Source: Microbulbifer rhizosphaerae
GTDB taxonomy: Bacteria; Pseudomonadota; Gammaproteobacteria; Pseudomonadales; Cellvibrionaceae
Reading direction: 5' to 3'
DNA length: 64,000 nt
Assembly (NCBI RefSeq): GCF_014191725.1
Contig: NZ_JACHWZ010000002.1
Span: forward strand, 261,735-325,734
Shown: positions 14,140 through 22,751 of the stretch, piece after piece
Layout: each line of letters begins with the position of its first letter
Numbering within the stretch: the stretch's first letter is position 1
Made by a program: the position numbers and the translations under genes
The notes under the pieces: model-generated
What the model was told of the DNA's origin: nothing
The model's input: the letters and a program-made list of their open reading frames with translations, nothing else
Database searches by the model: none

Positions 14140-15924
14140 ATGGATAGCAATCTGCAAGATGCAAAAGTTCTCTCCCCCCGGCGCAACAGCAGTAATGCGA
14201 CGACCACCGCGGAGCTGGCCCGCGAGCAGCTGCAGCATTTTTCCATTGACCCGAGTTCGGAGCACGGCCGCCTGCTGCTTGACACCGCTGAACTGCTCTA
14301 CCGCGCCCAGGGCAACCTGAGCGAGTTGTGGGCCCAGAGCGCGGCCACACTGCAGAAACTGGACCGCTCCGACAAAGTCGCCTGGTTCAACGCCAAACGC
14401 TTTATGAGCTTCCAACTGGCCAAGCTGCTGGACACCCTGCAAAACCCCCTGCGCGCCAGCTTCCAGAGTCTGCAGGGGAGCGGCGATTTCAATGTCGCCA
14501 CCCGCGGCGGCTACCCCCTGTTCGACAACATCCCGGCGATCTTCTCCGCCACTCCCGTGATTGCGCGCACCGCCACCTATATTTATGCCTGCACCGAGTG
14601 GGTGGACGACGCCTTCCGCGGCCGCGAGCCCAGCCACGATATCTACTCGCGCCTGCTCAACCCCACCTCCATCTCCCTGGCCAACGCCATTGTCGACCTG
14701 GAGTGCGGTCCCGAGTCGGGCGAGTACCTGGCGTGGAATTTCAACTCCGGTATGGCCGCGATCGACGCGCTGCTGGCCAACCAGCTCGCCCGCGGCGATA
14801 TCCTGATCGTCTCGCGGCATATCTACGGCGGCGTGCACCAGTTGCTGGTGGATCACTATGCGCGCCGGGACAAAATGGCCATTGAGCTGGTGTGGTTCGA
14901 CGGCACCGGCGCGGAGGAGTTTGAACAGTTGCTGCAGCATACGTTGAAGTCCCGCGCCGAGAAGATCAGCGGCGGCGCGCGGGTACATGCCTACCTGGAA
15001 TCCCCCTGCAACCCCCACGGGACCATGCTGGACGTGCCGGGCATCTGTGCCGCCGCGCACCGGCACGATATCCTGGTGAGCCTGGACTCCACCCTGGCCA
15101 CGCCTTTCCTGTACCGGCCGCTGCGGCGCAAAGACAAGGCGGAGCGGCCGGACTTCGTGGTGCATTCCTACACCAAGGATATCGGCGGCACCGGCGGCAC
15201 CACCGCCGGGGTGGTGATCGGCGAGAATCACCGCATGTTTATCCCCAAGGGCGACAGCGCCAAGGGCGTGAGCTGGGACCGCTGCCTGTTCTGGGATGTC
15301 TACTACATCAAGGGCGCCTTCCTGGACGCGGACAAGGCCTGGGAGGTGCACAACGGCATGCGCACCCTGGAGATGCGCATGCTGAAGAAGTGCATCAACA
15401 CCCTCTGCCTCAGCCACTTCTTCGCCAGCCATCCGGAGATCCGCGTCAACAGCCACGCGCTGGAGGAACACGACAACAGCGACCTGCGCCGGCGGCTGCT
15501 GCGCTACGGCCTGCCCACGCCGCTGTTCAGTATCGATATGGAGGCGGCCAAACTTCCCGCCGAAGCCTTCAAACGCTTCTTCGACACCCTGGAGCCGGCC
15601 TTCGGGCAGATGGTGAGCCTGGGCCAGACCAACACCATGGTGCTCTGCCCGGCGTTCACTTCCCACTCGGAGTTGTCCCCGCAAGCGTTGCGCTCTGCGG
15701 ATATCCACCCCACCACCATCCGCATCTCCGTGGGCGACGAGAATATGGCCCAGTTGGCGGCACAGTTCATCTCCTGTGCGAAGCTGCATCTGGACCCGGT
15801 GCGCCCGGGGTTCAGCGAGGGCTTTATATCGCCGGATGAAGCGGATGGAATGTTTGCGCGCTTCTACCTGGACTGCCATCGCAAGGTGGCGGAGGAGTTT
15901 CCGCGGATTGCGGATTACCTGTAG
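14140..15924 (+). CDS. Large Cys/Met-metabolism PLP-dependent enzyme
   Basis: 594 residues, fold-type I, trans-sulfuration family. The internal aldimine Lys is Lys346 in HSYTKDIGGTGG; the cofactor-binding region includes NFNSGMAAIDALL and SLDSTLATPF. Usual members (cystathionine gamma-synthase, O-acetylhomoserine sulfhydrylase) have about 400 residues; here about 120 extra residues precede the core and the C-terminus is extended. The substrate is unknown. ATG 14,140 is chosen because GAGGA lies 7 nt before it; a TTG at 14,128 is also in frame. It stands alone between repeats. Confidence 0.85.
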   Translation: MDSNLQDAKVLSPRRNSSNATTTAELAREQLQHFSIDPSSEHGRLLLDTAELLYRAQGNLSELWAQSAATLQKLDRSDKVAWFNAKRFMSFQLAKLLDTLQNPLRASFQSLQGSGDFNVATRGGYPLFDNIPAIFSATPVIARTATYIYACTEWVDDAFRGREPSHDIYSRLLNPTSISLANAIVDLECGPESGEYLAWNFNSGMAAIDALLANQLARGDILIVSRHIYGGVHQLLVDHYARRDKMAIELVWFDGTGAEEFEQLLQHTLKSRAEKISGGARVHAYLESPCNPHGTMLDVPGICAAAHRHDILVSLDSTLATPFLYRPLRRKDKAERPDFVVHSYTKDIGGTGGTTAGVVIGENHRMFIPKGDSAKGVSWDRCLFWDVYYIKGAFLDADKAWEVHNGMRTLEMRMLKKCINTLCLSHFFASHPEIRVNSHALEEHDNSDLRRRLLRYGLPTPLFSIDMEAAKLPAEAFKRFFDTLEPAFGQMVSLGQTNTMVLCPAFTSHSELSPQALRSADIHPTTIRISVGDENMAQLAAQFISCAKLHLDPVRPGFSEGFISPDEADGMFARFYLDCHRKVAEEFPRIADYL

Positions 15925-15952
15925 GAAAGCCCCGACAACTCCTCTCTTCCCC

Positions 15953-16027
15953 TGTAGGAGCGGCCGTTGGCCGCGATCGATCTCGCTTCGTAGTGCAATC
16001 AGATCGCGGCCAGCGGCCACTCCTACA
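15953..16027. repeat. REP-like inverted pair
   Basis: TGTAGGAGCGGCCGTTGGCC ... GGCCAGCGGCCACTCCTACA, between convergent-free genes on the plus strand. Possible 3' end stabiliser for the PLP gene. Confidence 0.75.
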
Positions 16028-16109
16028 AGGCATTGATCATTGGCCTGCGACCACTTACCATCCCACCTTTCTGCCCATAAATTAATCAAAAAAGAGACAG
16101 CCCCTGCGC

Positions 16110-17390
16110 ATGCGCCTGCTTATCCTGTTGTTCTGCTGTTTTACCGGTTTCGCCTCGGCGCAAAGTTACGAAAAGCTCTACAGCGACTATCGCGAGAGCC
16201 TCTACCAGATCCGCCTGATCGAAAAGTCCTCCAACTCCAAGGCGGCCATCGGTTCCGGCTTCCAGATCTCCGCCGACGGCCTGGTCGCGACCAATTACCA
16301 TGTGGTGGCGGAGGCAGTGCGCAAGCCGGAGAAATATCGCCTGCAGTACCTGTCGGTGGACGGCAACCGGGGCGAGCTGGAGCTGCTGGATATCGATGTG
16401 GTCAACGACCTGGCACTGCTGCGCCAGGACAAGCCCGGCCCGGAACATATCAATCTGTCCCGGCACGCCCCCAGTCACGGAACCACCATCATCTCCCTGG
16501 GCAATCCCCTGGACCTGGGCATGACCCTGGTGCCGGGTACCTACAACGGCATTGCCGCCGGCAGTTTCTACGACCGCATTCACTTTTCCGGCTCGATCAA
16601 TCCCGGCATGAGCGGCGGGCCGGTGATCGACGCCAAAGGGGAGGTGGTGGGAATCAATGTGGCCACCGCCGGCAACCAGATCAGTTTCCTGGTACCGGTG
16701 GAAAAGCTGATCGCGCTGCGGGAACACTACCAGCGGCAGGACGGCCGCCCTGTCGACCTGCAGGCCACTACCCACCGGCAGTTGCTCGACAACCAGCAGA
16801 AAATTATCGACTCCGTACTGGAGGCAGAGTGGAAACTACGCCCCCTGGGGGATGCCATGGTGGTGGGGGAGATACTCTCCTCCATCCAGTGCTGGGGCAA
16901 CTCCGAGGAGGACGAGGACAACCCGGTCAAGCGCATCGACAAGGGTTGCACCGGCCAGGACGTGATCTACCTGTCGGAGAATTTCAACACCGGCCGGGTG
17001 GAATACGAGTTTTTCTGGCTGGAGGCGGACGACCTGCTGCCCTCGCGTTTCTACAGCGAATACGAAAGCCAGATGAGCAGCTTTTACCCCGGCAATATGG
17101 CCGGCGAGGACGACGTCACCAACTTCCGCTGCCGCCAGGGCTTTACCTCCCAGGAGCGCAAAGTTGGGAAATCCAAGGCCGATAACGACCGGCAGCCGGT
17201 GCGGGCCCGCACCAGCTACTGCGTGCGCCGCTACCAGCAGTTCCCGGACCTGTACGATATTTTCTTCCTGAGCCTCACCGTGGACCAGAAGGACCGCGCC
17301 CTGGTCAGCCACTTCACTCTGTCCGGATTTACCGAGGAGTCGGCGACCGCCTTTTCCGAGAAGTTCACGAGCGAGATCCAATGGCACTGA
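16110..17390 (+). CDS. Secreted trypsin-like serine protease
   Basis: 426 residues with a signal peptide (LLILLFCCFTGFASA). S1 domain with catalytic His64 (TNYHVV), Asp100 (VNDLALL) and Ser168 (GMSGGPV); the arrangement is that of DegP-like proteases without a PDZ domain. The C-terminal 200 residues are not recognised and carry several cysteines. The last bases overlap the FHA gene, so they are one operon. The FHA protein may couple this protease to a phosphorylation signal; that is inference. Confidence 0.85.
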   Translation: MRLLILLFCCFTGFASAQSYEKLYSDYRESLYQIRLIEKSSNSKAAIGSGFQISADGLVATNYHVVAEAVRKPEKYRLQYLSVDGNRGELELLDIDVVNDLALLRQDKPGPEHINLSRHAPSHGTTIISLGNPLDLGMTLVPGTYNGIAAGSFYDRIHFSGSINPGMSGGPVIDAKGEVVGINVATAGNQISFLVPVEKLIALREHYQRQDGRPVDLQATTHRQLLDNQQKIIDSVLEAEWKLRPLGDAMVVGEILSSIQCWGNSEEDEDNPVKRIDKGCTGQDVIYLSENFNTGRVEYEFFWLEADDLLPSRFYSEYESQMSSFYPGNMAGEDDVTNFRCRQGFTSQERKVGKSKADNDRQPVRARTSYCVRRYQQFPDLYDIFFLSLTVDQKDRALVSHFTLSGFTEESATAFSEKFTSEIQWH

Positions 17391-18442
17391 TTATCGAAGA
17401 ACTCAACCGTTCCCAGCGGGTACAGGCCCGCTATCGCATGGACGGCGAGCGTTTCACCCTGGGGCGCGCCTATCATAACGATGTCATCCTCGACGACCCC
17501 CACGCCGACCCCCGCCACGCGGAGGTGGTGCGCGACGAAGACGGTGGCTACACTCTGCGGGACCTGCATAGCGCGAACGGCAGCCAACTGCTCGGCAACA
17601 ACCGCGACAAATCGGTAAAGTCGGGCGCCTTCAACGAGCGCGCCATCGAGTCCGGCGACGAGATACAACTGGGCAAGACCCATCTGCGCTTTACCGACAG
17701 CGAGGCAAGGGTGTCGCCGGCGCTGCCGCTGCACTCGCTGGAGAGACTGTTCGGACGGCTCTCGCACCCGGCGGCAGCCTTCGCGCTGCTGTTCACCGTG
17801 GGCCTTTCCACCCTGGCGATCAGCTACCTGGGCTATGCGCGCAGTTACGAGTGGACACTGGCGGCGAACCTGGTGGCGGGCAGCGTGGTGGGCCTGCTGG
17901 TTTACGCGGCGGCCTGGGCCTTTATCGGCCGGGTGGTGCGGCACGAGACGCGATTCTTTACCCACCTGTCGATCGCCGCCCTCGGAGCCCTGCTGTATGC
18001 GGCCTGGGAGTGGTTCGGCGGCCTGCTGGATTTCAACTACGCCCTCGGCAGTTGGAAGGGCGTACTCGACCTCTTGGTACTCGCATTACTGCTGCCCGCC
18101 ATGCTCTGGTGCGCCTGCTTCCTGGCCATGAACCTGTCCCCGCGCTGGCGCTGGGGCGTAGCGTTGCTGCTGCCCTGGAGCTTTCTCGGCCTGGGAATGG
18201 CCGAGGATATCGGCGGGATGCGCGATTTCAGCGCACTGCCGGAGATCTCCACCGAGATCAAGTACGAAGACATGTTGTGGCGCGAACCGGTGCCCATGGG
18301 GCAGTTTATCGCCGGTTCGCCGGCACTGTTCGATATTCCCCTGGATAAAAAAGCCCGCGATGAGGACGAGGCGGAGGATGAGGTGAAGGACGCGCCGGAA
18401 CAGCAAACTCCCACCGGGCAGGAGACGGAGACAGAGTCTTGA
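17381..18442 (+). CDS. FHA-domain membrane protein
   Basis: 353 residues. An FHA domain spans about 20-100 (FTLGRAYHNDVILDD, HAEV, LRDLHSANGSQLLG), expected to bind phosphothreonine in the cytoplasm. Five or six membrane segments follow (about 125-275), then a periplasmic or cytoplasmic acidic tail. Overlaps both neighbours by a few bases, so protease, FHA and hisC are translated together. Confidence 0.85.
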   Translation: MALIIEELNRSQRVQARYRMDGERFTLGRAYHNDVILDDPHADPRHAEVVRDEDGGYTLRDLHSANGSQLLGNNRDKSVKSGAFNERAIESGDEIQLGKTHLRFTDSEARVSPALPLHSLERLFGRLSHPAAAFALLFTVGLSTLAISYLGYARSYEWTLAANLVAGSVVGLLVYAAAWAFIGRVVRHETRFFTHLSIAALGALLYAAWEWFGGLLDFNYALGSWKGVLDLLVLALLLPAMLWCACFLAMNLSPRWRWGVALLLPWSFLGLGMAEDIGGMRDFSALPEISTEIKYEDMLWREPVPMGQFIAGSPALFDIPLDKKARDEDEAEDEVKDAPEQQTPTGQETETES

Positions 18443-19512
18443 GCAATCCCTTCTGGAGCCCCGAGCTGGCACAACTGGAACCCTATGTCCCCGGGGAACA
18501 GCCCCGCGGCCGGCTGATCAAGCTGAACACCAACGAGAACCCCTACCCGCCCTCGCCCCGCGCGCTGGAGGCGCTGGCGGACAAACAACTGGCGGAAGCC
18601 CTGCGCCGCTACCCGGACCCGGAATCCACCGAGCTGTGCACTGCCATCGCCAGGCAGTACGGCCTCGACAGCGGCCAGGTGTTTGTGGGCAACGGTTCCG
18701 ATGAAGTGCTGGCGCACAGCTTCTACAGCTTCTTTCGCCGTCCGGAACCACTGCTGTTCCCGGACATCACCTACAGCTTCTACCCGGTCTATTGCCAGCT
18801 CTACAGCATCGACTACCGCATGCCGCCGCTGCGGGACGACTTCAGCCTGGCGGTGGAAAACTACGCCGGCCCCGCCGCCGGCGTAATCCTGCCCAATCCC
18901 AACGCCCCCACCGGCCGCTACCTGCCCTTGGAGGAGATCGAAAGGCTGCTGCGGCTGCAGCCCCAGCGGGTGGTCGCCATCGACGAAGCCTATATCGACT
19001 TCGGCGGCGAAAGTGCGGTGCGTCTGATCGGCGATCACCCAAACCTGTTGGTGATCCGCACCCTGTCCAAATCCCATGCCCTGGCCGGACTGCGCCTGGG
19101 TTATGCCTTGGGACAGCGGCACCTCATCGAGGGACTGGAGCGCACCAAGAACTCGTTCAACTCCTACCCCATCGACAGCGTCGCCCAGCGCGTGGCACTG
19201 GCGGCGGTGCAGGACAGCGCCTGGCTGGCGGACAGCAGTGCCCGGGTGATCGCCACCCGCGAACGCGTGGTCGCAGCACTGACCGGGCTGGAGTTTGAGG
19301 TAGTGCCGTCCAAAGCCAATTTCATCCTTGCGCGGCCGCGGGGCATCGGCGCGGAAGACCTGTACCGCGAACTGCGCCGCCGGGATATCCTGGTGCGCTA
19401 TTTCAACAAGCCGCGCATCAGTGAGTACCTGCGCATCTCCATCGGCACCGATGGAGAGATGGACGCGCTGCTGGCCGCCTGTGCGGAGATAATAGGCTCA
19501 CGGAATGGGTAA
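18439..19512 (+). CDS. hisC: Histidinol-phosphate aminotransferase
   Basis: 357 residues. Catalyses the PLP-dependent step from imidazole-acetol phosphate to histidinol phosphate in histidine synthesis. Motifs: NTNENPYPPSP (near 25), NGSDEVLAHSF, PNPNAPTG, AIDEAYIDFG, and the PLP Lys211 in RTLSKSHALAGLRLG. TTG start overlapping the TGA of the FHA gene. A decayed copy of its 3' end lies at 33,108-33,215 on the far side of the following island. Some aminotransferases of this type act on other substrates, but the motifs fit HisC. Confidence 0.9.
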   Translation: MSNPFWSPELAQLEPYVPGEQPRGRLIKLNTNENPYPPSPRALEALADKQLAEALRRYPDPESTELCTAIARQYGLDSGQVFVGNGSDEVLAHSFYSFFRRPEPLLFPDITYSFYPVYCQLYSIDYRMPPLRDDFSLAVENYAGPAAGVILPNPNAPTGRYLPLEEIERLLRLQPQRVVAIDEAYIDFGGESAVRLIGDHPNLLVIRTLSKSHALAGLRLGYALGQRHLIEGLERTKNSFNSYPIDSVAQRVALAAVQDSAWLADSSARVIATRERVVAALTGLEFEVVPSKANFILARPRGIGAEDLYRELRRRDILVRYFNKPRISEYLRISIGTDGEMDALLAACAEIIGSRNG

Positions 19513-19592
19513 GCCGGGCCCTATTTATTGAGACTCGGGACAAATCGGCAGGACTGCCGATTTGGATGCCGACGCTCGAAATGATGATGCGC

Positions 19593-19698
19593 TGTAGGAG
19601 CGGGCCATGCCCGCGATCAGGGTTTCCGTTTTTTCAGACACTGATCGCGGGCATGGACCGCTCCCGGCCGGACCGCTCCCGGCCGGACCGCTCCTACA
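19593..19698. repeat. REP-like element with 15-bp triplication
   Basis: TGTAGGAGCGGGCC ... GACCGCTCCTACA pair; one arm contains GGACCGCTCCCGGCC repeated (about 19,660-19,690). Lies in the 267-bp gap after hisC. Confidence 0.7.
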
Positions 19699-19779
19699 AG
19701 TTCTCTTCAAAACGGACAATTGAGCAATGGGGATTGGGAATCGCAGAGTCTCGCTCCCCCACCCCCATTTTCCCTACGG

Positions 19780-21102
19780 CTAACCGCCACAATGTTCGAA
19801 CGGACTCTCCCAGGAACTGCTCCCGACCGAGCCGCCCCATTTCACGCAGTCGTTTGACGCGGACTTCTTAACCGGTCCGGCGTAATAGCTGAAATTGCCG
19901 GAGTCGGTCGTCTGGGTACCGCCCTCGACTTGCAGGGATGCCGACACCGGTGACGGTAAGCCAGTGTTGGAGGTCTTCATTGTCACCACGCAGTTCTGGC
20001 CGCTGCTTCCGCTCCACAGCAGGTAGATAGTCCCGCCGCCAAGTGCGTGAGAGTTAATCACGCTGAAGCCGTTCCCGCATATCTCAGTCGGCGAGTAGGG
20101 GTTGTCTCCGCTGCCGACGTCACCGCCATCGCCGTCATCGTAATCACCCGTAATGAGGGCCATGGCCAGCTTCTCGCTGAACTGTCCGGCGGGGATGCCC
20201 TCGCCGTAGTTGCAGCTGCCGTCGGAGTCACCGGGGACCTTCAGCCACAGCACCGCGTCGGCCGGGCCGTCGGGGGTGTACCTGGAGTGCTCGCCCAGCA
20301 TAGCGCCCTTGGGGTTGCACCAGCCGTTCTCGCTGGTGTCGGTCTTGCCGGCGCCGTTGCGGCTGGTGTCGACCACATAGCCGGCCCTGGTGCCGAGGAA
20401 GTAGTTGATGGCCCCGGCCCGGTCGTGGGATTTGTAGGTCTCGTAGTGGTTGGAGACGTTGAGGGCGAAGCCGTCGATCTTCTTCACGCCGGCCTCCTGG
20501 AGGGCGGCGGCGATGGAGGAAGCGTCGCCGGGCCATTCGGCGTTGCCCGCGTCCAGGTAGACCTGGGCGTTGCTCGTCTTGCTGGCCAGGGAGTTTACCG
20601 CGTAGGCCAGCAACTCCTGGCGGGCGGGCTTGTCGATGTTGCCGCACACCAGGTATTGGGTGAGGGCGTCTGGTTCGAGGACAACGAGGGCCTCGCGATC
20701 GCCGATGGCGGAAGCGAAGTCGTCGATCCAGGCCTTATAGGATTGCTTCGAACTCGCACCGCCATTGGACTCGCCGCCGCAGTCGCGCTGGTACATGTTG
20801 TAGGCCACCAGGATCGGGACCTGTCCGGCCGCCGCGGCGTCGGAGACGTAGTCCCCTACCGGCTGCACATCCCACGGCTGGTCGTGCTGGGTACCGTACC
20901 ACTTGCCGCCGGCCTGTTCGGCGATATGGGTCCTGATGGTCTCGGCGTTGGCGCTGCCGCCGTTCAACCCCACCCACTTGTAGGCATTGGAGCCGGGGTC
21001 GGTGTAGAACTCCCCGGCTGCCTGTGGGGCGGCGATGTCGTTTGAATAAGATTTTCCTGCGAATACGCTGAGGAAAATTAACAATAAAATAGAAATTTTC
21101 AT
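19780..21102 (-). CDS. Secreted GH6 cellulase with C-terminal domain
   Basis: 440 residues with a signal peptide. The catalytic part (about 25-330) is glycoside hydrolase family 6: YNMYQRDCGG and LEPDALTQ hold the two conserved aspartates, and NGWCNPKGAMLGE and WLKVPGDSDG are typical. It should hydrolyse beta-1,4-glucan. After an Asp/Gly linker comes the ~105-residue domain NPYSPTEICGNGF...WESPFEHCGG shared with four other proteins here. The domain is known from secreted peptidases and hydrolases of actinomycetes and gammaproteobacteria and probably binds a polysaccharide or wall. Confidence 0.9.
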   Translation of the reverse strand: MKISILLLIFLSVFAGKSYSNDIAAPQAAGEFYTDPGSNAYKWVGLNGGSANAETIRTHIAEQAGGKWYGTQHDQPWDVQPVGDYVSDAAAAGQVPILVAYNMYQRDCGGESNGGASSKQSYKAWIDDFASAIGDREALVVLEPDALTQYLVCGNIDKPARQELLAYAVNSLASKTSNAQVYLDAGNAEWPGDASSIAAALQEAGVKKIDGFALNVSNHYETYKSHDRAGAINYFLGTRAGYVVDTSRNGAGKTDTSENGWCNPKGAMLGEHSRYTPDGPADAVLWLKVPGDSDGSCNYGEGIPAGQFSEKLAMALITGDYDDGDGGDVGSGDNPYSPTEICGNGFSVINSHALGGGTIYLLWSGSSGQNCVVTMKTSNTGLPSPVSASLQVEGGTQTTDSGNFSYYAGPVKKSASNDCVKWGGSVGSSSWESPFEHCGG

Positions 21103-21209
21103 TTATTCACCTGTGTTCATATATCGTAGCCTTACAAACCAGTACCTCCCGCCTCACATCTCAACCGGGATAAGTTGGACAGGAATGCATCGGTGTTTCC
21201 CCTGCGCCG

Positions 21210-22544
21210 CTAACTGCCACAATGTTCGAACAGACTCTCCCAGGAACTGCTCCCAACCGAGCCGCCCCATTTCACGCATTCATTCGATGCGGACTTCTTG
21301 ACCGGTCCGGCATAAAAGCTGAAATTGCCGGAGTCGGTCGTCTTGGTGCCGCCCTCAACTTGCAGGGACGCCGACACAGCTGACGGTAAGCCAGTGTTGG
21401 AGGTCTTCATTGTCACTACGCAGTTCTGGCCGCTGCTTCCGCTCCACAGCAGGTAGATAATCCCGCCGCTAAGTGTGTGCGAGTTGATCACGCTGAAGCC
21501 GTTCCCGCATATCTCAGTCGGCGAATAGGGGTTGTCGCCGCTACCGCCACCGGAACTGAATATGCTCTCAGGAACGTAGTAAATTTTCTGTGTGCTTCTT
21601 TTATTTACCGGATCTGTAACGATAGTAAAATATACGTTCCCATTTTTTGTCTGTACTCCCTCAATTTCACGAGATCCCACATTTTTAATATTCACAAGGG
21701 TCTTGTAGGCTCCTGCGTTTGACATCCTGGCAATCCGAGGAGTGTCGCCTTCCCCGCCGCCTGATGTAAATATTTTCGTATTGCCGAGCATATCAAGCCC
21801 CTGGAAAGATCCGTTTGGTCTGACTATATTACTTTCCGACTGCGTAAAACTGGTAATGGAAGCCCTTTTCGCTGCCGCGCTGTCCATTCGCACCATTTTA
21901 TTTTTGTCAAGAAGCTGGTTTAATGCTGCCGTATCATAAATTGACCAGGTTACGGTTCTTTCCTTGGTTTGTATACGGAAAACAGTATATTTACTGTTTC
22001 CGCCGCCAGTAACACGATATGTCGTCCCCAATCTTGTACCGGTCTCATTGGCGTAATTCATATAGGTGAACCGATGAAGATCCGTATAATTATATGTAGC
22101 ACCTGGAGAGTATTTAAGTCTTGCCACCTGGAGTGACCAGTAATACCTTGTTGAAGGATCCGCTTTTGAACTGAAATAAAAGTAATAACTTCCGTTGTAT
22201 GAATACATATCAAGCGTTTGGCAATGGCCCGCATTGGTAATGGCCATTTCATCAACGTATGTCGCGTTATTTCCGTTTATAAGCAGCCTTGAAAGATAGC
22301 ATGTACCCCTGGAGCGCTGAGTTACGTATATATACTTTGAAGCGATGTAAGCTTTCTGAACAACTACGTTGTGCTTAAGTCCTTTGAGATTGTATGCGAG
22401 TGTTGCCGAAGCGTTTACAGTATTCTCAGGAGTGGCCGCAAAAACGGGCAACGCAGCCATTGCCGAAATAAGCGCTATAAGAACAGCATATGTGGGTATA
22501 TTTAATTGCTTTTTGATACGACCCAACGTTTGAACTTGAATCAT
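21210..22544 (-). CDS. Helveticin J-like protein with C-terminal domain
   Basis: 444 residues with a long signal region (hydrophobic at about 18-36). Residues 45-330 resemble helveticin J-family class III bacteriocins of lactobacilli, a beta-propeller-like fold: NVVVQKAYIASKYIYVTQ, GHCQTLDMYSY, GTTYRVTGGGNSKY, VRPNGSFQGLDML, QKIYYVPESIF. It then carries the shared C-terminal domain. Base composition of this part is clearly more AT-rich than neighbours, which suggests transfer from a low-GC bacterium with the domain added later. Activity, lytic or binding, is not known. Confidence 0.78.
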   Translation of the reverse strand: MIQVQTLGRIKKQLNIPTYAVLIALISAMAALPVFAATPENTVNASATLAYNLKGLKHNVVVQKAYIASKYIYVTQRSRGTCYLSRLLINGNNATYVDEMAITNAGHCQTLDMYSYNGSYYFYFSSKADPSTRYYWSLQVARLKYSPGATYNYTDLHRFTYMNYANETGTRLGTTYRVTGGGNSKYTVFRIQTKERTVTWSIYDTAALNQLLDKNKMVRMDSAAAKRASITSFTQSESNIVRPNGSFQGLDMLGNTKIFTSGGGEGDTPRIARMSNAGAYKTLVNIKNVGSREIEGVQTKNGNVYFTIVTDPVNKRSTQKIYYVPESIFSSGGGSGDNPYSPTEICGNGFSVINSHTLSGGIIYLLWSGSSGQNCVVTMKTSNTGLPSAVSASLQVEGGTKTTDSGNFSFYAGPVKKSASNECVKWGGSVGSSSWESLFEHCGS

Positions 22545-22751
22545 AATCGATGCCTACAGTTTGATGAAATAAAAAACCGGACACCAGTATTCTCACCGCC
22601 AGAAGAGGACGCTAATGTACGGGTTTTCTCATAGATTCCCACCCGTTATACGATGACAGATAACGATGGGTGGACCTGGAAAGTGGGCTGAGCGAACCGC
22701 CCGGACGGGGCGCGGTGGAGCCTCGCCCACCGCACCTGTTTCCCTGCGGCG

